Below, one piece after another: positions 55,290 to 64,000 of a stretch of DNA of 64,000 nt. Source of the stretch: Sarcocystis neurona (taxonomy: Eukaryota; Apicomplexa; Conoidasida; Eucoccidiorida; Sarcocystidae); assembly GCA_000727475.1 (NCBI GenBank), contig KL647290.1:4438554-4502553 (forward strand). Direction: 5' to 3'. The notes below the pieces were generated by a model that was not told where the DNA came from, searched no databases, and worked only from the letters and a program-made list of their open reading frames with translations. Both the position numbers and the translations under genes were made by a program. Each line of letters opens with the position of its first letter. Within the stretch, counting starts at the first letter, position 1.

Positions 55290-55913
55290 ATGAAGCTGTT
55301 CAGCCTTTTCCTCCTAATTCCAGCGATCAGCGCCACGGCGCAAGACACCATCGGCTTTGCGAGAAGATTCACGGAAAGAAGTAAGCTGCAAAGGGCTGTA
55401 CATGCAGCGGTGCACTGCCCAGGTTTCGTCCGTGAAGCTGTACGTGAAGATGAAGTATTCGAACGGGGTGTCCCCCGCACAGAAATATCAACAACGGTAG
55501 AACTGCCTGTATATGAAAACGTGGCTGATTCCTCGGCTGGTCTCGGCAACGAAGAGAGCTCCCGGCGAAGTCCGTACTTACGTGAAAGAGCGTGGAAGGG
55601 CAAGTGGCGGGGAAGCAAATATGAGTACGGTAGAGGAGAGCGAAGAGTGAATCGGTACCCCCAGAGACAGGAGGACACTTCTACACTAAAAGCAGCGGTG
55701 GAGACGAATGGAACAGAAAAAGGAGACGCATTTACGCTTAGCCGTAAACGCTCTCACACTCGGAGGCTGAGCAGTGTGGACATGGAGACTGGCGAACTAG
55801 ACGAGGACGAGGCAGAGGATGTCCTCTTCTATCTGCTTAATAATGAGGACCCAGAAGAAGACGAGGCAAACAAGAACATGAACAACCCTGCCGCGGAAGT
55901 TGACACCGTGTGA
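55290..55913 (+). CDS. putative secreted protein, 207 aa, unrecognised
   Basis: I choose the ATG at 55290 because it puts a clear signal peptide at the N terminus (MKLFSLFLLIPAISATAQ, cleavage likely after ATA). An ATG at 55272 is the alternative. The mature part has two cysteines at most and a helical segment (SKLQRAVHAAVHCPGFVREA). A basic, Arg/Tyr/Gly-rich middle follows (WKGKWRGSKYEYGRGERRVN), then an acidic C-terminal tail (VDMETGELDEDEAEDVLFYL) ending PAAEVDTV. No transmembrane segment follows the signal, so a secreted or organelle-lumen role is likely. Length and composition are well above chance for this segment. No family is recognised. Confidence 0.55.
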   Translation: MKLFSLFLLIPAISATAQDTIGFARRFTERSKLQRAVHAAVHCPGFVREAVREDEVFERGVPRTEISTTVELPVYENVADSSAGLGNEESSRRSPYLRERAWKGKWRGSKYEYGRGERRVNRYPQRQEDTSTLKAAVETNGTEKGDAFTLSRKRSHTRRLSSVDMETGELDEDEAEDVLFYLLNNEDPEEDEANKNMNNPAAEVDTV

Positions 55914-55919
55914 ACGCGC

Positions 55920-58900
55920 GGAAGAGATTATTAGAAATCATCTAATCGCAGGCGCAAGCGAGATGCGAACGCATTCTGAAAAGGTAATAGACGCAGCTTT
56001 CTATCCTCTGCGCAGGAGCCTCTAGGATAAATCACACTTTTCTACCTTTATTAACCACTACCATTTTCAGGTATTCCTGAAGATTTCTCTACTTTCTCGA
56101 GTGAAAAATCAGCACTTCAATGACCGCGTCATGGTGGAAAAGCGTTGCCCACGGACAGACGCCTGCGGTTCTTTTCACGCACTTGTACTGCAGGAAGTAA
56201 ACAATTTTACACTTGTATCCCAGATATCTGCGTTGTGCCACGACCCAACAATGCAGCCACTTTGTTTACACTGATACCCCATTGAGGCCCAAGCGCGAGG
56301 CAGCGGCTTTGTATGGATGTTCGTGTCCACACACGCGCACAGTTCGTTGTTAAAGAATACCCGGTGGACTACATAGCCGGCGGTTGACTACTTGAATGCT
56401 GTTAGTAATCGCAGTGCTTCGTTCTGCAGGTCTGCACCAGGAGAAGGAGTACATCCTAGCATATATATATATATATATATATATATTCGTTCCATTTGGT
56501 GTCTGCGTGCGGCTAGGGATGTGCACACACGTAGCGGTCATGATGACTACGTGCAAAGTCGTAGGTCAACGGAGGAGCGTGTATCCATTCAAAAGTAACT
56601 CGTGAATCGCGCAACGGATCGCTTCAGAACAAAAATGTTAGCTCGGAAACCGACGTCATGCAGACAGGAAGATTACCGTCGCGGCCGTTAAAATATCAAT
56701 CACTGATAGTAGTGCATCACAGGCGACATCTATCATCGTTGATACATTGGAATGGGTGTACACCTTGCATTTACACGTGTACTTACGTCGCGTACAGGAG
56801 TGCATGCAAGTAAGCAACTGTTCATCATACGTGGACGTGTACATACGTATCCCATCGTGTGTGTTGGGCTTTGCCACTACATTGCTTGTCCTCTACGTTC
56901 TCAACTTGTTCGACAGAGTACAGAAAAACGGGTAGCGCGTTTGTTGTCTTTCATCGAGCCTCGACAAAAAGAAAAAATCGGACTACCGTGGTGCGTGGAT
57001 CGATGTCTCTTGATTATCTGCACGTGCCTACTTATATATATACATATATATATATATCCGCTTATCGGTGCGGAAACACCAGCTCACGTTGCTCTGGGCA
57101 GTCGGATACTAGTCTGACCGTCTGTGTGACTCATGTGCACCTTCCCCCTTGTCTCCTCCTGCACCGATATACAAAGATGGATACACGTGTGTGTGTGTGA
57201 CACGTTTGTATGCATTGGCAAAAGCGAGGAGAGTCGCCAGCGTACTCCGCGGTAAGCTCATTTGTTGTGCTGCATGTTGCTTACTCAGATGCTACGCTGT
57301 ATATGCCCTATGTACATGTAATTACACCGGTACGTATGCCACATACACTGGTAGCGCAGAAACGGTGCGCGTAAGCCTACAATCGCCGTTGCGTCACCTT
57401 CGGGGTGCACGGCCGTCTGGGAAGAGCACGCACGAATCTGACAGGGTATACCGGTTCGAAGGATGTACAGTGTTCCCTCTCAAATATACTGCATACGATC
57501 GTATTCCCTCGAGCACCCAGTGCCTTTACTGGGGTTTCTGATGAAGCAGACGCACACGAAGGTCTTGCACTGGGGACAACTTGGGCTTCTGGTACTCACC
57601 ACACTAGAAGCGCGTGCTCTTTCGTGCTCGGCAAGGCGAGAACTCGCGCAACAAAGGGAACGGTGACTTTTTTTGGTGCGAACGATGACTTGCAGTCTTT
57701 GCCAGTCCATTATTCCGCATCGTGTGTGTCACGGTGTGCGTCAAAATTTATACTTTTGACAACCACGCCAGCTTGGGCACGTGGATCGTAGCCTTACGGT
57801 TTCAGCTGAATCCCCGGTGCGTGTCGCTCTTCTGCCTAACCGCAGCTAGACCATCAAGATATTTCCAGCAAAAAGAGAAAAGATGGACCACTTTACTGAG
57901 GAATTCTGATCGCTTTGGTTGGGGAACCGGAGGGTCAATACAAAAGACATGAACAATCCGCTCCCGTCGCACCCGAAGGAACCATCTTTCTAACTTCCCT
58001 GGAATCTGCTTCTTTTGGGGCAACCCTCGTGTGCGCACACGACCCTGTGCGTACCTGTGTGTATCTATACACGCGATATCTACATATTGTAATATACATC
58101 TATTGAGAAACGCAAAAGCTCCAGTCCGTGCCCACAGCTGGACGTGTCGAGACACAGCAGCTATCAGCGACACATATACAGGCATTCAGACACGCACACA
58201 TATCCGCGTATCCACGAACAACGTGCAGATGTATGCGTATGCGCACATCGCACGCACCTACAATTAAAATATCCACACATGTAGTAATTACGTATGTGGT
58301 GACTCCGCGCGCCCAATTGTCGAATTCGGGAAACGTTCGTAAGACGCATGCGTACACGAACTCACTTCGCGCATACAACTGTTGTATTCCAGAAACGTCC
58401 ATGAGACCCAGACGTAGACGAACTCTCCCATGCAGACGACCCACAGTCCGCAACGCACGTATACCTATACCGGACGACCGCCGCCCATGCACATCTTGTG
58501 ATATGCATACGTTGTCCCATGCCGCACTGCACGACTCAGACTCTGCTCTCTAGGACGTATCCGTCTCTCTGTTGACGACCTACACACGCATGTAATCCTA
58601 CACGCGTAACCGTTCCAGTTCTTTCCACACACACGTACACATGTGAACATGTATACACACGTGCACGCTTTGAACGAGCCACTTACAATCGACTTGCCTA
58701 AGCGCACACGTGCAGATCTGCACAGAGAGCTCAAAAGCTGCTTCACTGCGCTTGAATACGTGACGTCTACGGAAGTGAAGTCCTTGACTAATTCGCGTCC
58801 TTCACGGAGAACTCTCCACCCTTCTTTACGTGCACATTGAAGAAAATCTCAAACGGCTTTTCGACACTCCGTCGTCTGAGTAATGCTAGATTCATGTCTG

Positions 58901-59460
58901 GTCCGCCGCGACCGCTTCTCATGTAAAAATGTGACTATTTTGCAACTGGGTGTGTCCGCGCTGCGAACATAGTTTCCTCCTTCCTGCAGTCGCGCGTGGA
59001 CATTGCATTTCACCGTCTGTATGCTAGGAATTCGCCGTCTGTGTCAACACACCCTTTTACGTTAAACGCGTGCACTCCGGTGCTGTTTGTACGGATTCCT
59101 CCACTGACCCGCTTTCCTGTATGACTCTCCACATGCATTTCTCCTTGCTTTACTGTTTCACGCGCGTGTCAAGGAGCCTCTTTCTTCCTCAGTCCTCCAC
59201 TGGCGACATCCCAAAAACAGTCTTCCACATTTCTTTTTGCCTCCGCGCGAGTGGTCCTAAACTGTCTGGACGCGTGACTGTATTTCCACAAGCGCGACTG
59301 CGTTCACAGGGTGAGCTGTGTACAAAAACAACGTGTGTAGTATTTTGCAACGTTCGTCTTGTCGACGTAACTCATCACACGTGCAGGTAAAAACTGCACA
59401 CCGTCGGCCGACTGCTCCGCACACGCACCGGTGACCGTCGTTGTTACTCTTGGAAGCTTG
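55920..59460. other. intergenic-like stretch, simple repeats patchy
   Basis: A (TA)n patch at 56460-56486, ACATATATATATATCC near 57040, and CACACGTACACATG-type sequence from 58020 to 58660. Frames up to 130 codons are within chance. The region just left of 59472 is the RPL28 3' untranslated region. Nothing else can be called. Confidence 0.5.
58301..58425. repeat. diverged 63-bp tandem duplication
   Basis: Copy 1 begins GACTCCGCGCGCCCAATTGT and copy 2 ACTTCGCGCATACAACTGTT. Both end GACG-TA-ACGAACTC and share the AAACGTYCRTRAGAC core. Confidence 0.75.
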
Positions 59461-59471
59461 AACGCCTTGGT

Positions 59472-59631
59472 TCATTTACGGGTATCGTTGCCCGTGCGAA
59501 TGAGCTTCCTCATCTTTTTATTTGCAATTTTCACCAAGTCAGGACGGTGAGCCGCAACGACCTTCAGCACCTTCGACACTTCCGCCTTGCTCTTGCAAAA
59601 CTTCTGCACCTGACACGCCTTCCGGGGCTTC
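59472..59631 (-). CDS. RPL28: RPL28 exon 2 (stop codon)
   Basis: 160 nt: one base completing Arg, 52 codons and a TGA at 59472-59474. Strongly basic C-terminal domain of eL28 ending RTGNDTRK. The acceptor is TGGTCTCAG. The short length and basic composition match the second half of the family. Confidence 0.9.
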
Positions 59632-62600
59632 CTGAGACCAGCAGCAACACCGGCGCAGCACACGAGAAGCCGCCCCGCTACACACAAAAGCGTTTCACTC
59701 CTAGCCTCCTGGGCCGCACATACACATACGCAAGCACGCACACGTGCACCAGCTCGTGCACAAGCACTTCAATTCCCCACACACGTATATACTCCGTATG
59801 TGCACACGCCGACACCCACGTACCCCCGTGCACACTACGTATATACCCAAATATGAAGACGACGACTACGTTTATACTACGTGTGTGCACGGGCTGATAC
59901 GCACGTACTCCTACGCACACAAGATATTTATATAGATATAAACTCAACGACTCACAGAAAAAAGCACGTGTACGCATTCGTCTACAAATTGTGTATGTAC
60001 GTTTAACGCACCTACGGCCGTGTGTGCGTAATTTCTACTGTACGACAGGGAGACCGACTCAATAAACTCAAGTCCACAATACCGAAAACGACCCTACCAC
60101 GACACGAAAAACTACGCGGCATCTGACGTATATACAAAGTCCTGCTGCAGAGAACAACCGCGTGCTGTACACGCACAAACATGCACACAAGCCTGCACGT
60201 GTACACACACGTACGCACACACACGCACATGTAGGCACGTGCACGTTTACACTATTTTACTCTAACTACAACATTTATGTTTATCTAACTCCTCACACGA
60301 CGACACATACGTAAACGTTGCGTACAAATATATACCTGGATACGTTTGTAAAGTGGTACACGCCAATCTCGCTGTGGAGATGCAGCGTCCCCCCTCCCCC
60401 ACGCATAACTGACAAATATATATTCTGCGGATCATTAGCACACACACACACATTTACGTGCGTGGAACGACTACACATCGCTAACAAATACACTGGACCG
60501 TCGCATGCACATATATTTATACGTAAGTTTCCGATCACTCGTCTACCTCGACATCAACGAACATGTACGGATTCACGTGCCACCACACACACACGTACCT
60601 GCACCCAGGGAGGCGTCTGCCTCTCTGTAAACAGCTGTTCCCCCCCCCCCCCCCAGCGTCAAGGTTACTCGCATCACTCACAAACAGATACTCAAGCTTG
60701 ACATTATACACATGCGCGTCTGTAGACATGCCGCCCTATGCGTCGTCCTTTCTGCGTAGAAGATTCCTTGCGGAGAAACGTAGAGAGACCTGCAGGCCCC
60801 TCTGCGTCCAGCACGTCGAATTGCTGCCTTGCTGTCTCACTTCCTCTCTCACGACCGTTCTCATCTGCTGTACTTCTCCTACCACGCCCGCTGGATAATA
60901 GAGGATAATAGTGTTATCCTCGTGATTCGTAACTCATTTCTGCGGACCAGACACGGGGAAGGAAGTGCAAGGAAGCTGTTCCTCGAGTGAAATTTCGTCT
61001 CGCAACGAAATGAGGAATTTACCCACCCATTCTTCCCCAATAGAAGCAGGAACTTCCCCCCGACGACAGTGTCGGCGCAACCTACTACTGCTGCTGCTGC
61101 TCGCACGTATTCGTATGGACCAACCGTAAGACGCTCCACAAAATCCTACACCTGTGTGTCCCTACCACGCTGCAACCCCTCAACCAGTTCCTATTCTTGT
61201 GAAGTGTGATCCGTACACCTCCGTCTTCTACTCCTCCCCAGCTGCGCGTTTAAGTTGATGGGGAACACATGTGCCTACGCATGTGTATGCCACCCACCAC
61301 CCCTGCTTCGTATACAGTGGCACCTGGCCATAGTATGACGCATATATTTTTGACGCGTAATGAGGAGTTGTTCCACTATGCGGATGACGTGATTCGTCGT
61401 GTGGCAACAGACAGACAGCACCACTTGAGTATATGCACACATCCCTCCCCCCTGCGCAAAGTGAGAAGAGCAGCAGTCTTAAGACGCATCAGAAGAGAGG
61501 AGTGGGACAACGCGCGCAGCATAAACAGTCGAAACACCAAGCATAAAGGTGGCGTAAATAATCGTAGAAGAGTTATATGAGTAGTTCGGACAAGCACAGG
61601 AACAGTACTGCAGGTAGTGCTACGGGGAGTTCGAGTAACCGCAGCAGTATGCCGGACAAGTAATGATAAAAGAAGAGCAGGTATGCCAAGAGGTAAGCAC
61701 AAGAGCAGTGCACGGGCAACATAAGAGTCGTGGACGTGGATATCCACTACATCATACAGAGGAGTGGAACAGTAATACTAAGAGTACTTCCACCCTAAGC
61801 ACCACAGGAGTGCTGTGGTAATAGTTCTAGTAGTGGTAGTAGTAAGTGCTGCAGTTAGAGTCCGCGTGGAGCGGTAAGAGTCGTCGTGTAGATATAACGG
61901 GAAAAAGAGTATAGTGGAACAGTCAAAATATTAGTAGCGGTTATTAGAGTAGTGGGAGTTGTAGGTGAAAGTGTCACAGTTGAAGGACATGCTGGTAGCA
62001 GGAGCGCAACGACAACAGTCGTGGTACAGAAATAACAAGCGCAAGAGTATACCGCAACAGTAAAAATATTAGTACTGGCCGTTAATGTTGTAGTAGTAGT
62101 AAGAGTCGCGTGTCGAATATGCATAAGAAGAGTGTAGCAATAGCAGTCGCAGTGTAGATATAACAGGCAGAAGAGGGAGAGAAAAAGTAGTGGTGATCAA
62201 ACGCGCCAGAGGAGTGTAGTTGGCTACTTAAATAGTTGTGACAAGCACAGGCGGAGTCTAACAGTAAAAATAGCAGTCGAAACAGATATAAGATGCAGAA
62301 GATGAGGCATAATGGAAGTACAGAAGATGGAGGAGAACCACAGCTATAACCTCACGGTGGTAGAACGAGACTGGCGCACCAGGAACGGCGACGCCAGGAA
62401 CTCCTACTACTAGTAGCAAGAACACGGAGGAGAGCCGTAAAAGTGATGGGAACACCAGCAGTTTAATAGTACTGTAATGGCAATAACATTCGCCGCGGGG
62501 CGAGTATGAAGGAGACCGGGAGTAACATAGTTGGCAGCAGTAGTGGTAGTAGCGATGGAGCCAGCATTCGTGCAGGCCTTGCTGTGGACTGACACTGAAG

Positions 62601-63192
62601 AAGATAGGAGGTCGAACAAATCACGGTTTCACTATATCTCTCTGTGTTAGTCGTTTTTTTCGGTGTCATGCTCCCGCACAGAGGGAGGAAGGCACACATC
62701 GAGAAACTCTTTCCCGCCCCCAGTCTGTCCCTGCAGTGGATACAATCTCTGTATTTCTTCGAGGTTTTCTCGTCGTCCAGCTCGTATATAGAGAGAAAGT
62801 CCCATGATCAGGACCGTACTGACTGCGAGTACACTCGGACTGACTTAGTTGTTCACGGAAAATCTTAGTGTCAGGACGCCAAGACGGCCACACTCTTCGG
62901 CCACGCACAGCGTACACAACCTGAAAAACACTTTCCCTCTGTTTCTCTTCCAGCGAATAACAAATTACCTCATTTTCCTCCCTTTCTTTGGGGTGGTGGT
63001 GAGGGCGATGTGGGTGTTGAGTTCTCCCGCCCTTCCAAGGCCAAGCGGCTGCTTGTGGGCAAGGCCGCTGTACTTCAAAGTATTCTTGCTCACTAAATTC
63101 AGCGGCTCTGCAGAGAAAGTCACTCCATTGAATTTGCGCAGGAAGCAATTATTGTGCCTGACGCACTGCCACAACAACTCAGACGACACCAT
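59472..63192 (-). CDS. RPL28: 60S ribosomal protein L28 (eL28), two exons
   Basis: eL28 is a eukaryote-specific protein of the cytosolic large ribosomal subunit. Exon 1 (62969-63192) starts at the ATG at 63192 and encodes SSELLWQCVRHNNCFLRKF, FNGVTFSAEPLNLVSKNTLK and YSGLAHKQPLGLG, matching the family's N-terminal block (W..VR..NCFL.K....FS.EP.NL..KN..KYSGL.H). Exon 2 (59472-59631) encodes KPRKACQVQKFCKSKAEVSK, VLKVVAAHRPDLVKIANKKM and RKLIRTG. The HRPDL and following helix match the family's YRPDL segment. Joining AG|G at the donor GTAATT and acceptor TCTCAG restores an Arg codon in frame and gives 127 aa, normal for eL28. The 3337-bp intron carries degenerate repeats. Confidence 0.92.
60640..60654 (+). 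repeat. homopolymer run of 15 C
   Basis: An uninterrupted C15 tract inside the RPL28 intron, the longest mononucleotide run noticed in the window. Confidence 0.97.
61590..62600. repeat. degenerate satellite-like region
   Basis: Repeated words GTAGTAGTAAGAG, GTGTAGATATAACRGG, AGAGTATAnnGnAACAGT and AAAATATTAGTA recur. The clearest pair (AAATATTAGTAGCGG near 61926 and AAATATTAGTACTGG near 62065) is about 139 bp apart. - strand readings are Thr/Leu/Val-rich and repeat the pattern TNIxTVxxYSxxxYxxTTT. Confidence 0.7.
62969..63192 (-). CDS. RPL28: RPL28 exon 1 (start codon)
   Basis: 224 nt: 74 codons plus AG of a split Arg codon. The ATG at 63192 is the family start (MVSSELLWQ). The donor is ATGAG|GTAATT. 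It ends in the basic linker TTTPKKGRKM. Confidence 0.93.
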
Positions 63193-64000
63193 TTTTCCTG
63201 CCGCTGTTGCTTGGGTTCCGGGCCGGCGCTGTTTCTGCAGCTGCGCTGGTGGGCGTGGGGGCTGCCGGACGACAAAAGAAAAGCCGCGGAATCGGGAACT
63301 GCTCACACGACACAAGCGCGGCAGAGGGAGCAGCAACAAAACGAGAGAACGAAAGAAACTCAAGCGGCCGCAGCAGGAGTTGAAAGGGGAAGAGCATAGC
63401 CACCCAAAACCGGCACTACAACGACACAAGCGACTTCAGCATGCAACGCAGCAGCAGCCTTTGAACGACAGACGACAACAACGATGCTGGGCACCGCAAT
63501 ACGACACGCATGTTGGCCCGAAGCAGCGCACTACGATGCACTGCTACTCCACCTACAAAAGCGTCAGTTAGTCCTGGTCCTTCTCCCTGCACGGGTACGA
63601 GGACTTCGTCGGCGACAGCCCTTATGATGCTGCCCCGCCAATTTTACTCTGAGCGCCACGGGGATTACGACACTCGGTCGGTGCTGGCCGCTGGCACTCC
63701 CTGCTGTTGCTGTTCTGTGGGCATGCTGCTGCTGCTTCGATGGCGGTCGTCCTAGTCCTACCGATTTGCCGGTACTGCTTGCGCACTGCTGCAGCAGCTG
63801 CTGCCGCGTGGGGCGAAGCTGTTGGTGTAGAGGAAGGCTTCTCGTTGTTCACGTGGGGTGCCGCTGCTGCTGGAGCTGCTGCCATGAATCCCGCTCGCCG
63901 CCACTGCTGGGGCCCGCTACTGGTCCCGTGGACTTCTTCTTCTGGTCCTGGCTGCCGATAGAAGCTGTTGTTGCTTCGGCGCCTGTGGCATACATGCGGT
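63193..64000 (+). other. CTG-rich window edge, possible partial + strand coding
   Basis: Upstream of RPL28. From about 63700 the sequence is CTG/GCTGCTG-rich with + strand frames open to or near the edge. One encodes an Ala run then WGEAVGVEEGFSLFTWG. Another, open to the last base, reads LGPATGPVDFFFWSWLPIEA. No domain is recognised. It may be the 5' part of a further gene truncated by the window. Confidence 0.25.

Larger units (their letters stand above)
59632..62968 (-). repeat. RPL28 intron with degenerate GTAGTA-type satellite
   Basis: 3337 bases. 59700-59940 and 60170-60620 are ACGTRCACAC-type repeats, and a 15-C run lies at 60640-60654. 61590-62600 is a degenerate GTAGTAGTAAGAG-rich repeat. 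A + strand frame at about 61330-61580 (NEELFHYADDVIRRVATDRQ) and a - strand frame at 62640-62830 (AGRRENLEEIQRLYPLQGQT) look protein-like but are not required by RPL28 and remain uncalled. Confidence 0.8.

Noticed and set aside
57440..57470. GGTTCGAAG as a tRNA T-loop
   Set aside because: No matching acceptor stem, D-loop or anticodon arm could be built around it.
57405..57791. 128-codon + strand frame
   Set aside because: Within chance length at this stop density; no family resemblance.
62640..62960. Further RPL28 coding sequence directly downstream of exon 1
   Set aside because: An acceptor (GTTTTTCAG) exists here but the frame it opens stops after 25 codons and lacks the eL28 C-terminal block, which is found intact at 59472-59631.
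1..64000. CRISPR arrays, bacterial operons, rRNA genes
   Set aside because: Repeats are simple or tandem without spacers; gene structure is eukaryotic; no rRNA-like conserved blocks were recognised.

Overview
The window looks like nuclear DNA of a coccidian apicomplexan, most likely an Eimeria species. Three things point there: dense CAG/CTG triplet blocks that read as homopolymeric Ala, Gln, Ser or Leu runs; long AT-rich simple repeats of the type TATATGTATACATA; and intron-rich housekeeping genes on both strands. There are no prokaryotic operons, CRISPR arrays or prophage. Species cannot be fixed from the sequence alone.

Three conserved genes can be identified. (1) A cyclin with both cyclin boxes lies on the + strand at about 12.3-17.1 kb, heavily inflated by Ala/Ser/Gly/Glu runs. 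(2) The U2 snRNP A' protein (SNRPA1 orthologue) lies on the - strand from 36506 to 26244. It is split into seven exons that I joined by hand: every intron has GT/AG ends, all phases agree, and the product is 264 aa. About 92% of this gene is repeat-filled intron. (3) Ribosomal protein eL28 lies on the - strand from 63192 to 59472, in two exons (127 aa) separated by a 3.3 kb intron.

Layout: 1-1.1 kb is AT-rich simple repeat. 1.1-12 kb is a CAG/CTG-dense region with several plausible - strand exons of unrecognised, partly helical proteins. 12-17 kb is the cyclin. 17-26 kb is repeat-rich with scattered candidate exons, the best at 22821-22993 (-). 26-36.5 kb is the U2A' gene. 36.5-37.0 kb is a purine-rich tract just upstream of its start codon. 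37.6-38.6 kb is an Ala/Ser-rich + strand candidate. About 38.7-59 kb is a repeat-poor segment of balanced composition. It holds two solid single-exon candidates: a 415-aa protein hydrophobic at both ends (46783-48030, -) and a 207-aa secreted protein (55290-55913, +). It also holds several short tandem duplications. 59.5-63.2 kb is RPL28, and 63.2-64 kb returns to CTG-rich sequence.

The three identified genes serve unrelated core functions (cell cycle, splicing, translation), so there is no pathway cluster. The shared theme is how repeats are accommodated: as amino-acid runs inside the cyclin, and as intron filler inside U2A' and eL28. Because stop codons are rare in the triplet-rich parts, long open frames there mean little. 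I relied on homology and splice-site agreement instead.
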